A DNA stretch of 64,000 nucleotides, from positions 259,704,229 to 259,768,228 of the forward strand of contig CM051459.1 in the NCBI GenBank assembly GCA_028095005.1, in the 5' to 3' direction. Each line of letters starts with the position of its first letter. Position 1 is the first letter of the stretch. Origin of the DNA: Rhynchospora pubera. Its lineage: Eukaryota > Streptophyta > Magnoliopsida > Poales > Cyperaceae. Under the pieces are notes generated by a model. It ran no database searches, was not told the DNA's origin, and worked only from the letters and a program-made list of their open reading frames with translations. Made by a program: the position numbers and the translations under genes. Positions 13,193-25,803 of this stretch are shown in pieces.

Positions 13193-15426
13193 ATGGCTTC
13201 AGCGCTTCTACTGAGAAGCCTCCCTCTTCGCTATCCCTCATACCGCTTCGCCACCGCCTCCGCTGCGGTGGCGATAGCGGCTGCTATCTCACGGCGTCCT
13301 GTTTCCGGGCTCCCCGACGACGCCTCCTCCGCCGCGGCTGTGCGGCAGCCTACTCCGGCGCAGCCTCCGACGAAGAAGCTGGCGGAGCTGTGGACCAACG
13401 GCCCGGGTTGTAAGCAATGGAAGGAGACGGAGGCGGAGATGCTGCGAGATATCCAGCCCACTGTGCAGCTTGTCAAGGAGATTCTCCACTCAAACAGGTA
13501 CAAACTGTGCATTGTTTTCAAATATGTGGTTGGTTTTAGAAATGCTTTGTTTTATTGCCTCAGATGATGTATGAAAAGGAATAGGAAGTGTTTGTTGTGG
13601 TTAATAGGCTGTAGAAATTGGGGACCCAAAATGCTGGAAGGCTTGAGAAAACTTAAAAAAAAAGTTAAAATTTTTTCTGCTACAGCGGTGTAATTGTTCT
13701 CTAATAGTAGTTATCAGTAGAGAATTTAGTCGTACAGTGCAGAAAATCTGTACCTTTATTTGAATATCTGAAAGTGCTGCCTGAAGAGAGGATCGCCACT
13801 TCATTTTTCTGTGATTCAGAGGGTTCTTTGGTTGGATGATTGGAGAGAAATTTGTTAATTATGACCAATGGCTATGTGAGATTATGTTGGGGTGATTCGT
13901 TTTTGTTTTGCGATTGAATGTGTGGTTTGTTGACTTGTCTATTATCATACATTCATGCGCTAGTAACTTTTTTCCAGTTCTGTGGCATGGATATAGTACA
14001 GTAGCTATTTTACATGATTTTGTATCATATCTTGACTAGTGTGTATTTGCAGTATAAATCGATGGTTTACATAGTTTTAGGAACCAGCGGTAAAGTTGAA
14101 AATTATTATAAGTTACCACACACTATGTGGTACTGGTACAGTTTCTTTATAGCCACCTTAGTTTGCTATGGCCTTAACTGAGGTCTCATTCCTATGGACT
14201 GCGAACCATTATTTTTTAACTATTAGATGTTGTTTGTTGAAATCACAGTATTGTGCACCTAAGTTTCAAAGTGTTATTTTGACATCTACAACTTTCCAAG
14301 GCAAAATCTTCAATCATTTCTAAGAACCAGTGTTGGAAGATGAGAGAATTAGATTATGGTTAGCACCTATCTGCTTTAGCTTGGCCATTAAATTAAATCT
14401 CTATATAGTTGAATTCAATGTGGAAACAAATAATAAGTGAAAGCTTGGCTCTATCGTGAATGCATTATTTTATTTTACTCTTTTTTTTCCTCCCTACATT
14501 TGATCATGATGTATTTTCCTGGCATATTTTTACTTCTAACCTCTTTTTAATTAATGATCGTAAAAATGTTATTTGAAGTGGTGTAATAGATATGTTAACT
14601 GTCTATCAATCAGGTACATGGATGGTGCCATACTGAATAAGGAAGATGAGGAAATGATTGTTGAAAAGCTTCTTGCATACCACCCTCAATCCGAAGATAA
14701 GATTGGTTGCGGCCTACAATCTATCATGGTAATGTTATCCCATTTTTCATTGATTGCTAAATTTTCCAAGGGGCATCTTGAAAATATACGATGAAGACCT
14801 TGGATTATTCTTGGTTCAAACACATCCTTATCAGTAGCACAGAACTTTCTAGTCTGGTATGACAATTAATTCAAAATATAGACTTTTGATTTGATTCAGT
14901 GGGGCTTTAGTGGCAGGAGCCTAATGGAAGGTTGAGTTTTGTTGGTGCCATTACAAAAGTATGGCGCCATTAAAATTTTTAAAAAAATGCCTTGCGAGTG
15001 TAGAATTAAAAATGATTTCCTTCTCAAACCCTCCACAAATGGCTTAACTGACCTCAAAAGGAGCACAACGCACTCACGGAATGGGGTTTTCAGTTGAAAC
15101 CCGTATTAAGGAGAGAGTCTCAAGAGTCAAGAGTATGAGTATTATTTGATATGCTACACAGATACCTCCTAGAGGACATGCTTTTCTAAGATTTTTATTT
15201 GATATGACTTGGTTTTCTTATGAGCAATAATAATTTTTTGTGCGTTCCTTGGAAGGTTGACACGCACCCGCGGTTCACTAATTCAAGATGCCTTTTTGTT
15301 GTAAGAACTGACGGTGGCTGGATTGATTTCTCATACCAGAAGTGCCTCCTGGCATATATAAGGAAAAAATACCCCACTTATGCTGAAAGATTTATAAAGG
15401 AGCACTTTAAAAGAAGCTTGATGTAA
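13193..15426 (+). CDS. DCL-like organelle protein (DUF3223 family), three exons
   Basis: Three exons join in frame: 13193-13497, 14614-14728 and 15256-15426, giving 196 aa. Introns begin GT (gtacaa, gtaatg) and end AG. The start is the ATG at 13193, because the upstream in-frame extension lacks an ATG. The N-terminus (MASALLLRSLPLRYPSYRF, then Ala/Ser/Arg-rich) looks like a plastid or mitochondrial transit peptide. Residues ~60-190 match the DCL/DUF3223 domain. The motif IGCGLQSIM-VDTHPRF spans the second splice junction, followed by SRCLFVVRTDGGWIDFSYQK and YPTYAERFIKEHFKR near the C-terminus. Family members (tomato DCL and homologues) are needed for plastid or mitochondrial rRNA maturation and chloroplast development. 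That role is family knowledge and is not shown here. No frameshift or missing block is visible, so the gene looks functional. Introns are 1116 and 527 bp. Confidence 0.9.
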
Positions 15427-16867
15427 TTCATACCATATTCTCTATCTCATACTAGTTTAATCTGTAGTCTATTATTGGTCTTTAGAAATGTCTGCCCATC
15501 TATTTATACTGAAAAAAAATTGTTTCTTGACGCAGGAAACCAAAATCGAATTTCAAGGATCAAAACAGCTGACTTATTTATTTCTGGTCCCTAGAAATGT
15601 CTGCCTTGTGGCTTTGAAAATTGTAATTGTAATTGGCATAGTGATGACAAGATCAGATTTTGTGGCAATTTATTAAATAGAAGTTTTTTAGGATTCTGTC
15701 GTTTAGATTCTGTCAATTAGACGGTACACTGTCTATCTGTCATGTCATATAAAAGGTAACATCTTCCGAGAAACTCCTACTTGGATTGAACAAGACCCAA
15801 TAATGCCAGAGCCCAAGTCCAAAGCACAGTAGGTATTCTTTGAGCTTCTATTCCAATGCTATCTTCAGTGTAAATCAATAGAATGTTCTATTCATTTGCT
15901 GATGCACTAATTATCCAATCCAAATACACACAAGGTACTAACCTTCTTGACGATGCATATATATATATATTTTTCCCATGAGGGAGATATTACAAACAAA
16001 TTCCCTTATGTTAAGGTAGCTAAGAAATCATGAAGTATTGAAAAGTGGATTCAAGCCTAAAAAAACTGGATAATTTAATTGAAAATTTCTATCTTAGAGA
16101 GCGATAGTTGAAGACCTTTTAGGAGTAAAGGGGAATGTTTTGCTCTGAAATCGCTGCACATTTGTAAGTTGAGGGCAAAAATATATTTGTGGTAATTGGT
16201 TAACAAATTAAGTGGAGCTCTTGTATAGCTTCTTCAGCCCTGCTAGCTGCTGTTTCTCTCTCTTTCACACTCACACAAAACACTGAACACAATAATAAAC
16301 AATTCGATAAGGTCTGAAGTTTGTGATTTGGATACAATACGGATATAATATGGAAATAATTTGTTGTTTTGTTATAATATTTTACAAACTAAACCTATAA
16401 CTTATAAACGTCGTGAATAATATGAGATAAATAACATATTATCTGTATAACTTGGTAATTTTGAAAAAGAAATTAGGGTATTTTAATAAGATTATACATG
16501 TAATATGGGTAAAAATTAAAAATAGTGGAATAGTATACTTTGCTCACGCAGGCGCGCACACGGCGCACACAGAGCCAGAGGGGCGTTGCTTTTTGCACGG
16601 TCTGGAATTGCAATCCACGGCTCAATTTTGTAAATGACAAAATTATCCTTGTTCTATAATCTACATTCTTGAACTCTCCGCCTCCACCTTTTAATCTTCT
16701 ACACACTGGAATTTCTATTTCTCTCATCTTAATTTCCTCGCATCCTTCAGCCTTCCTCGAATGCTCGTCATTTCCAATTTGCTTCTTTGTTCACGCCTTT
16801 CTCGACAACTCATCGATCAACATTCATTCTCCACCAAATGGGCCATCACAATCGAAATGAAATCCAG
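15427..16867. other. 3' flank of the DCL-like gene and spacer
   Basis: The first few hundred bases are presumably 3' UTR. The rest holds a short (AT)n tract near 15957 and a CT-rich stretch near 16245-16275. A leader-like C/T-rich stretch at 16670-16850 has no convincing coding exon after it. No gene recognised. Confidence 0.4.
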
Positions 16868-17020
16868 TCCCGCGCGGGACCGTGCAGCGCAGGAATCACA
16901 GCCGTCTGATTTAATCTCAATGACAAAGAGAACCCCGTGCATGTAACTAGATTGATAGGTCCGAACCGTCCAGATCAGATCGGACGGTTCGTAGGCTGCG
17001 CTGGACGGTCCCGCGCGGGA
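16868..17020. mobile_element. GC-rich foldback MITE-like repeat
   Basis: TCCCGCGCGGGACCG at 16868 is mirrored by CGGTCCCGCGCGGGA ending at 17020. The arms extend about 50 bp with mismatches through CAGCGCAG and a GATCGGACGGTT block. It is far more GC-rich than its surroundings. No target duplication was found, so class is unknown. Confidence 0.5.
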
Positions 17021-17493
17021 GCGGATGGGGATTCATCACAATCTCTTCTCTTGCCCTTGTGCAAATTGGAACTCGTCCATTATTACACAGGCCCCAATTC
17101 CCATGGTGGTCAGCATAATTATTGTATTTAGTATCGCAAAAGACACGATTCAAGCCGTAATGCATGGGTGTCTAAAGGTATATAATTTTCTTTCATTTTA
17201 TAATCACATATTTTGTTCTGAATTATAAAATAAAAAAAAAGAATGTCTTTTGAGTAGAAAGATCGGTCGCCATTATTGGTCAAACTATTTAGGCTCTGTA
17301 CGGAAGCTAATCCAAAATAAACGAAGGGCATATTTGTCTTAATAAATAATTTTACCGTGCATTGCAAAATGAGACCGTGTGAAAAGCAACATCCGAGCCA
17401 GAGGTACAGGAAAGGGAGCAAGGGGACCGCTAGATTAGACTTCACTTCTTTACTGTAAAGCTCAGCTCTCCTTTGTCTTTTTTTGCTTTTGTG

Positions 17494-17791
17494 GCCACGT
17501 TTGATAGAGGATTAAATGTGGAGTAACTTATTTAATTTATTTTTACTCCTTCAAATATGATTTAAATTTGGTGGAGTAGTGTGGAGTAGGGAGGAGTAAA
17601 TTACTCTATCATTTTAGGTGGAGTAAAGTTACTCCACATGAATCAAGAGATGGTTTGTTGGTTATTATTATTTATTTACTCTTACTCCATATTTTTATAC
17701 CAAACATGATATAAAATTCGAGGAGTAAAGTGGATTAACTATTTACTCCTCCTTAAGCTACTCTACATTTTACTCCTCTACCAAACATGGC
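17494..17791. mobile_element. MITE with GCCAcGTTTGaTAGAGGA inverted ends
   Basis: The left end GCCACGTTTGATAGAGGATT is mirrored by the right end, whose reverse complement starts GCCATGTTTGGTAGAGGAGT. Similarity continues about 36 bp into 'agtaactta'/'agtagctta'. The interior is rich in repeated 'ggagtaa'/'ttactcc' motifs. Length is about 298 bp. No clear target duplication. Confidence 0.7.
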
Positions 17792-18071
17792 GATAAATAT
17801 TCATACGGCACCTACCTCTTATTTATTTATTTTTTAAAAAATAAAAACTCGTTTCTTTATACACCCATTCTACATCCTTATGGCAGTAATTAATGTGATC
17901 CGAAAATGGTAGAGGTACTTCATACACAATCAACAACAATAACCAACATTTATTACTTTGGCACATTTTACAACTATATATATGTTGAAAACAAAACCTC
18001 CTCAACAAATAAAATTTCAAGTGGCACATGAAGTTCTAAAATAATTATTGGGAAGTGTGTAATTTCAAGTG

Positions 18072-18226
18072 GGGTCGTTTGGATCGCTTAGGATAGGATG
18101 AATTTCCTATTCTTATGTATAAAGTATTGGAAAGTCTGTAATTTTGTGAAGAGTTTAGATTGTTTATAATAAATTTATGTTTAAAAATAGAGAATTTTTC
18201 AAATTCCCACTTGATCCAAACCGGCC
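18072..18226 (+). mobile_element. MITE, CCGTTTGGAT family, copy 1
   Basis: The ends are GGGTCGTTTGGATC and the complement of GGCCGGTTTGGATC. The interior shares 'gtgaagagtttagattgt' and 'ttataataaatttatg' with the copies at 20100, 40121 and 57699. The family's best copies have 3-bp duplications, as in PIF/Harbinger (Tourist) MITEs. This copy has none that I can see. Confidence 0.75.
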
Positions 18227-20099
18227 AATAAGAATTTTAGGGTTCATGTGTTCAAATCATTTGCTAAATTCTTCTATTCTGAAGTAATATTATACAGTAT
18301 GATTGGTCCCCTATGGTGATGTCCGCGTGGAACAATGGGGGTCAAAAGGAACTCGCCGTCATATTATCCTGCAATAATTTTGTAGGTCTAAGAATATATC
18401 TATGCTCTCATCTCACTTGAGAAAACAAAAGAGAATACAAGGAATGTTGATAATTGATAATACTCTCCAGAAAGATTCAAAGCTTCATGAAATTGACAAA
18501 TTGTAGCAGGTTACACGGTCAATGTGTTTTGCCTGAGAGTCTGATACTCATGAGGTTTGTGATTCTACAGAGAAAAAACCGTTAATCTATGAAAAATAAA
18601 ATATATGAATAGAAGAAGACGTGCACATATTTCCTGAAGCACTGAACTGAGAAGAGAATGGGTTCTATAATGTTTCAGGAACATACAACCATGATAAAAC
18701 ATATCTTTGGAGTTGCAAAGTTGCAAATAAAGTAATTTCATTGGTTTTCCTTCTTTATTTCATTTTATTTTTGGATGGGTTTCATTTATAAACTCCGAAA
18801 CTACATATGATGACTTGTGGAAATTAGTATGCTAAGGCTGTATGGCATAAATGATCCAAATAATTGCCATTTGTAGAATAGTCAACCAATTGATTTCTTC
18901 AGGTCCCACTTTGGGTTTTGGATTGATTTTAGTGTTTACAGTGCAACAAGCATGCAAGTCATACAAATTTAATTACATTAAATTCAAACTCATTTAATGC
19001 CACCTTTAAAGGTTTGGCATTCGACTTTGCATGAACTTTGGATATAATTAATGCAGGGAGTAGCTAGGGACAAAAATTCGATGCATAATTTTTTTTTCTC
19101 CTTAAAAAGTTTAGATGAATCACACCTAATGCATGCAAAATCTGTATGCCTCTTAAAAATAAGGCCATAATCCAAATAAATTAAACTCATCTTCGCGTGT
19201 ATGAAGTGAGCGGGTTTACGAGTTCAAAATTTAAGAAAAAAGATTCTTGAAATTATTCAATTTGCATTAATTGGAGAGATAATATTTAAGCCCTTATATC
19301 TTAGTCAGATGCTACCATATGCATATTTCTGTCTATCAGGCAAATATATATGACAAAACAATCTTCAACCAAATAAAATGGCACTAGTACCACTGGTAAC
19401 GCAAAGATTTTAAAAATACACAAAAATATTTAAATGCGCATAAATTAAACTGAAATGTTTATTTTTACATAATGTTCAGTGGAGGACTAAATTGCACTAA
19501 ATTTTTAATTCATCATATATCTAAATCATGAAAATTACACCTGGGTTTTATCTTCGTTTTTTTTTTTCTCTCGAAACCTTGATAGCAGCTATCAAGAAAC
19601 ACCTGGGGTTTATCTTCAGTTTATATCTGTTGAATCAGTTGGTATGGTTCTCAAATAATTTGATTTTAACATAACCATGAGGCACTAACAGCAATGTCTA
19701 ATTATATAATCGGCAATATATAAATTATAGTCATACAAATACAAATTAACCAAGTAAGATAACAGATGCAAACCTGAGGTGCCAAGATATGCACAGTATT
19801 TTAATGGTCCACTTCTTGTACACCAGCTACTAAGCAATCCTGGGATCTCAGCTTTACTAAAAAAGATACAGAGCTTGAGAACCTTGGTAGGCCATTTGGC
19901 CCATTTCTGTGACTCCTCTTCACTTTCTCAGTCCTCTTGGCACTACCTAATTGGGTTGGAGTGCATGATTTGCACTCTTTGACTTATCAAATCTTTCCGT
20001 TCCATCAGTTAAAAACAAACACCCATTCCAATGTTTAATACTTAAAAGGGGTAGAAAATAAGAAGACTTATTGGATGGATAACTAAAAATTGTTTTATT

Positions 20100-20265
20100 G
20101 GGCCGTTTGGATCACTTAAGAATTTGAGGAATTTGGAAAAGTTGTAATTCTTAGGAATAAATTTATTGAGAAGTGTGTAATTTTGTGAAGAGTTTGGATT
20201 GTTTATAATAAATTTATGGTAGAAAGATGAAATTCCCCAAAATTCCATGGGGATCCAAACGGCCC
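20100..20265 (+). mobile_element. MITE, CCGTTTGGAT family, copy 2
   Basis: Terminal inverted repeats GGGCCGTTTGGATC / GATCCAAACGGCCC are perfect for 14 bp. The interior carries the family core 'agtgtgtaattttgtgaaga' and 'ttataataaatttatgg'. Length 166 bp. It sits inside the left copy of the segmental duplication. Confidence 0.85.
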
Positions 20266-20885
20266 CCAAGTGATTTGGACATACTAATATATCCATTTCA
20301 TATTTAGATACATATAGCTTCCTTAACGCAATAACTGTTATTTACTTGAGATAAAGTTGATAAGTCATTAAACTTTAAAATCGACTGGGATCCTCACGCT
20401 ATTTTAAATCTGCATAAATTGAGAACCTCATCTTTAATCACTAGATGGAATAATATTTCTTCTAATATTATAACTGTGGTAACAACAATTAATATAAGGT
20501 ACTAATTATGTAATTCCTTCGTAAATGAAACAGACATATGCATGATAGACCGAAGAAAAAAATGGACCATTTGATCAAGCAAAATATTGGATTGGCGATG
20601 CAGTGGAACGATTTTAACAAGTTTGCACATCCTCTGATCCACATACAGCGACTTTCATCACGTTTATGTAACAAAGCAGACAAATATTCAATTAAATTTG
20701 ACCCAATAAAGTTTGAAAACTTTTGCCTAATTAAAATTTAATATTTAACACCTGACTAGGCGAGGAGTACGGACGGGCATATCATGTTGTTTGTTTTGTG
20801 ATGATGTTTAGGTTAATGACCATACAATATACGAAAAGCAATAAATATATAGGTTTTTCTTTCTGTAACTATATAGTTAATGATA

Positions 20886-21029
20886 ATCTGGGTTGGTTGA
20901 CTGATCAGTAGTTTCGCTCTATTTCGTCAACCAAGTGATCCTTAGTTCGATTCACAGAAAAAAAAATATATTTTCAAATTTCTTATAAAAAAAATCATTG
21001 GTTTCAAACCAACCTTTAAAAAAAAAAAC
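20886..21029 (+). mobile_element. tRNA-derived SINE with 14-bp target duplication
   Basis: The body starts with an A-box-like GGTTGACTGATCAGTAG and has a B-box-like AGTTCGATTCAC about 50 bp downstream. It ends in A-rich sequence. TATAGTTAATGATA is repeated exactly on both sides (20872-20885 and 21030-21043). Internal Pol III boxes, an A-rich tail and a long perfect duplication are the hallmarks of a SINE. Length is about 144 bp. Confidence 0.8.
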
Positions 21030-21204
21030 TATAGTTAATGATAGCATCCAATGTCATCGAGTGGACGCTACATTTGTAATGTGATCTTTTAAGATAGGTT
21101 TTTCGGACCTTAATTATGTATAAGAGACAAAATAACATCCAATGTCATTACAATCTATAACAGTGATCACTGATCAGTGATTTCATGCATGTGTACATAT
21201 ATGT

Positions 21205-21393
21205 GGCTCCGTTTGGATGGCTTATTCCCGGAATAAGGAATAAGGAATAATCACTTTTTACCAATAAATTTATTTCTAACAATCCAAACTCTTCACAAAA
21301 GTTACACACTTCCCAATAAATTTATCCCTTCCCAATAAATTTCTTCCCTTCTTCCTTCTTCCTATCTTATTCTCAACGCATCCAAACGGAGCC
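21205..21393 (-). mobile_element. MITE, CCGTTTGGAT family, copy 3
   Basis: GGCTCCGTTTGGATG is perfectly mirrored at the right end (GCATCCAAACGGAGCC). TGT is duplicated at 21202-21204 and 21394-21396. The family core lies in reverse orientation ('caatccaaactcttcacaaa'). Length 189 bp. A 3-bp duplication with GG(C/G)-type ends is compatible with PIF/Harbinger. Confidence 0.87.
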
Positions 21394-24300
21394 TGTCACA
21401 TGAGTGTGCGTGAATAAAAAAAAATTATATATAGAGGGACTCTAAATATAGACTCACACAATAGACGCTTAAAAAATTCTTCAAGAAAGGAAAAAGGAAC
21501 AGTAGAAAAAATTAATAAATAGTTTGTATGGTTCACCCAGTGGCAACTACAATTATTATTTAGATATTTTAGCATACATCTATTATTTATTATTCAGGTA
21601 ATGAAACATTGATTATGCTCCTGTTATGAAATATTTTTTGACATCTTGAAAAAAATATTATTCAAATAAAAAATGAACTCCAGATGAATTCTCCATTATT
21701 TAAATATAAAATGTACTTTATATAATATTAAACCAATTTAAAATTTTAATTGATCGCCTTTCATAATGACGGAAGAGTTTTCTAATTAGAAAAATCCCAA
21801 ATTATTCTAAAGAAACATGCATGTATTTATATGCGAAAATTTCCGCAACTGATAACAAAGGAGGACAAAAAAAATTATAAAATGCTCTTGTTGGAGTTAG
21901 AGCCGTTACGGTGTTCATAATTCAGTGGCCGACAACATAACCAGCTTGCAAGTTAGAGGTCGAGATAGAAACACTGTAGAGCAACTTGCATGCTCTGTGA
22001 CTGTGATTGCCCTGATTGCAAAAACAGAATTGTTATGGCACATTGGGAGGTGTCAATTGATTGAAACTTCATCGCCTCCAGTGAAATCTTAAAAATGAAC
22101 ACTAACATCTACTGTCATTTCTTTATATTGGCGTTAAGAAATCTTATATTAAAAGTACCAGACAATTTCTAACCAACCTGTTTTAACTGCTGGTTTAATT
22201 GTCTTATACCATTTTTATTTATGTTAGTGGTTTCATTGACTTTGATATCAATCTTCTCTATTTTGTAAATATTTTTTATTAATAAAAATATGTCGGCGTG
22301 GCAATTGCCACCTGGCCCTAAAAAAAAAAAAATCAATCTTATCTATTACAATTGCAGATCAGTTGCAAATGCTGATATGTTTACAACATCAATTTAGCAA
22401 GGTTTATCAATTATTTGACAATAGAGAAGATATTATAGGAATGTAAGAAAAAACATGGGAGAAATCACCATATCATTGTGCGATTATTTTTCATCTTCAA
22501 TTATAGGAATGTCAGAAAAATAAAATATTTTAAAATATTAAGGGGTTTATAATTAAGAATGAATGTTGGAACAGAGAAGGCTTGATATAATTTGAGTCAT
22601 AACCGCTAAAATTAGTGATGTGGTAAAAGAAGTTCATCCTTTGCAATTTTAGATCACAGATGCTCTAACTTTATACTTGCTCTCGTTGCATCTTATAAAA
22701 TATTACAAGTAAGAACCTTTGTTACTGTATCATTGTTTATTATTGCTACAAACTAAGCAAAATAATAATAATAATAATTAAAATAATTCATAATTACAAG
22801 TAAGACATTGGATCTTTAGATAAAAAACGATGTCCAAAAAATTGGAAACTCGCTTACAGTCTGCTTGAAATAAATATCAGGTCATCTTTTTTTTTTTTTT
22901 TTGAGGTTACCAAAAAAATTACAGAACTAAATTTACAAAAAAAGGATGAAAATTTGTGTAACCATGAACTGTATACAATAAACACAAAATAACAGAGGGT
23001 GTGTTATTGGTTTAAAAGAGATGGCTGAGAGTGCACTGGCGACTGAGGAATTCATTGCAGCTAGCCACGGATGCATGCCATGGAAGCAGCTACAATCGAG
23101 GCTAATGGAGCAGCAGAAGCTTTGCATGAACAAGCAAAAAAGGCGTCTGAAAAAGGGAGCGACGTAAAAAGGACATTGGCTTTGTACCAAAGGACATTGA
23201 TTTGCTGCTATAGCCTGGTCTAACTGGCAAGTCTTTTTTATTTTTTCAATTTCCCCCCCAGTGATTATTTTTTTTTTTTTAGAGAGGCCTGTTCCTGTAT
23301 AGCTAGTTCAAGCTTAACATCTTTAATAAAATGCAGAATAGTTAGTCGAACTATTATTTTCTAGCTCAAAGCCTCAAACAATAGTACTGCCTAAATCCAG
23401 GTGACCACGTCCTCGTCTGTTGTTTTGTAAGGCTAAAATTTTTAAAAGGCAACAGGCATGCAAAACATGTGGTCCGGTCAAGAACACATCTATAAAGGGA
23501 TTTAAGAATAAGACACCAGCATTTGAGTTTCCTTTTGTTCCTTGTTATTGGCATCATGTTAAATGCAATTAGAGTGTACATTATTAAGGAGTCCATGTAG
23601 GTTACCACCGGTCCCCTACAAAAAAGAAAAACCAAAATATTACAATGTACTAATTAATTACAAAAAGCTTCTATCATAACACTGTCATTTTCTTAAGATA
23701 AAGATACACACTTTTTCAATTTTAAATTTTTGTAGAAGTTATTTAATTACCTTGCGGCCTTCACTTTGACAATGTCATCCGTACGTCGCATTACCTTTAA
23801 TTACTAAATAAAAACTAGTTTGTTAAATTTGTATTGTTAAATAAACAAAAGTTGTCAACCATCTCATTGGTATAACTCGATAAATTCGCAATTTAAATTG
23901 CATCAGATGTTTTCCAAATATGTATATTTTTGTTAGTAGATTGTGTGACGCATGTCATGACAGTATGAGGGATATTTTTTACTTTGTATTCATTTAGAAA
24001 AAAAAAAAGCCTAAACAATATCTGACCAGAATTACAATGTCTTGAATCAGTGTCAGTCCTCCATCACGCTTATCTAAAATAGCATTGTGGCCTCGGATTC
24101 CTGAAGTTTAGTTACATGAGAGTGTATCAGGTGCAGACGGCGGATACCAATTAATTACAAGTAATGCGCACTGTTCTGTGCTGAGTGGAGGTACCCAGTC
24201 CAGTAGACTCTGTTTCCTGCGTCTGCGTGCCTGTGCAGTTGGATTCTTTCTCAGTCTATGCATTCAACAACCACAAGCAATCATCATGCATGCCTAATTT

Positions 24301-24787
24301 TAATCATGCAACAGGAGAAATTAAGGAGAAATATATAATATTAAAGGAGGTGTCCTAATTGCCAATATAATTCTAAACAGAGAAAACTTTCAATGGCATC
24401 TAGTAATGAAATGTTAATCTAGTAAGTTTGGACAAAAATTAATGCGTTCTTGTACCAAACAAATGTATTTTCTCTATCCCTTGTTTGTGACGCTTGGTCA
24501 ATTCCAAATCAGATGATCGGGCATGACCCATGCTTTTCACTCAAAAAAAAAAATTCCAAATCAGATGATATGCTAAGTAGCCAAATAGGCATCCTAACCT
24601 TGTAGGTTGGTTAACTGTAAATATTATACAGAGCAAGCACAATTTGGAAAACTTATCAGTGAAAGGATAAATTGTAGACGAAATATATTTGTCCATTTAT
24701 GCATTGTTGGTAAAAGGATAAATTGTAAACGCAACATATATATAGTGTCCATTTATACAATATTTCTTGTTATGTCATTTGCTACAT
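21394..24787. other. No gene recognised; duplicated non-coding sequence
   Basis: This stretch contains blocks c and d of the left duplication copy and otherwise unassigned AT-rich sequence. A poly-A-tailed retroposon-like end is visible near 22290-22332. A 48-codon open frame at 23021-23167 has no recognisable domain. Confidence 0.45.
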
Positions 24788-24812
24788 TATCATCGTCATC
24801 ATCTTCGTCATC

Positions 24813-24848
<36 letters not shown>

Positions 24849-24849
24849 G
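24788..24849 (+). repeat. (TCA)n microsatellite
   Basis: A tract of TCA/TCG/TTC triplets about 62 bp long, pure (TCA)n in its second half. It accounts for the serine run in the overlapping open frame. A shorter TCA-rich stretch sits at the matching place in the right duplication copy near 52787. Confidence 0.9.
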
Positions 24850-25373
24850 CTGTTACCATGATCAAACAATAATGTTCATCTTAGTGATTTTGCTCTTATT
24901 ATCATTAATTATCATCATCTCTATCACCATTAAATAACATCATACATGCAAGTTTGGTTGCTCGATGCTTTCATTTATGTGAATTGAACTCTTGAACGTA
25001 CCACCTCAATATTTCTAACCATTTATCTTATTTGCCGGTTTTGAAACTTGACACCAAAAGAAGTGGTATAATTTGATCTGATGATTAATGTCCACCTTAT
25101 CCAATTTAATTTGATTCGAACTTTTTCTAAAGTGAGATTAATCTAAACTAGTCCTGATCAGTTGATCCAACTCATCTCAAGACGTATACATGATCCATAG
25201 CTAGATGACCTGAATTTAATTTAACCAATTATACGTGATTTGACAAATTTCCGAATTCAAACCAATCTTATCTGATCCTATCTGCCTAATTGTCACCTCT
25301 ATTAATAAAACGCATTCTTGGTCTGATATATTTGATTTTGAGAACCAAGTATATATATATCATATCTTGGGGC

Positions 25374-25803
25374 GGACTCAAATCCTCTACAGCCGTGAAT
25401 GGCCGTAGAGGTCTCCAGCCGACATCATTTTTTTGTAATATTTAATAATTTCGAAATTTAAATGTTAAATTCAAACCGTTGATCTTGTTCAATTTTATAG
25501 ACGAATTATTTTTATATAAGTTTTATAAATTTTGGAGTTGATTTAATACTATCTCAAGTGATCAACAAATGAACGAATCTGGTTAACTATCACTGATTAA
25601 TTCTAATATGTTCATAATTTCGTCACTTAATCAAGTTGATAATCAATTCCAAAATTTACAAAACTTATATGAAAACACATCGTCCATAAATTTGAAAAAG
25701 ATCAACGGTTTGGATTTTGAATTTTAAAATTATTAAATATTGTAAAAATTAGTGACGACCGGAGACCTCTACAGCCATTCACGGCTGCAGAGGATTTCAG
25801 TCC
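25374..25803. mobile_element. Foldback MULE-type MITE, 430 bp, 10-bp duplication
   Basis: ATCTTGGGGC is repeated exactly at 25364-25373 and 25804-25813. The ends GGACTcAAATCCTC and its mirror GGACTgAAATCCTC begin inverted arms that pair along much of the element. Each arm starts with a small hairpin of its own, CTCTACAGCCGTGAATGGC followed by CGTAGAG. A 9-10 bp duplication with long inverted arms is typical of Mutator-like non-autonomous elements. Confidence 0.88.

Noticed and set aside
23021..23167. 48-codon frame starting MAESALATEEFIAASHGCMPW
   Set aside because: Looks somewhat protein-like (Lys/Gln-rich end) but I recognise no family and find no flanking exons. It could be a decayed gene fragment.
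24607..24861. 84-codon frame with a long serine run
   Set aside because: The serine run is a (TCA)n microsatellite.
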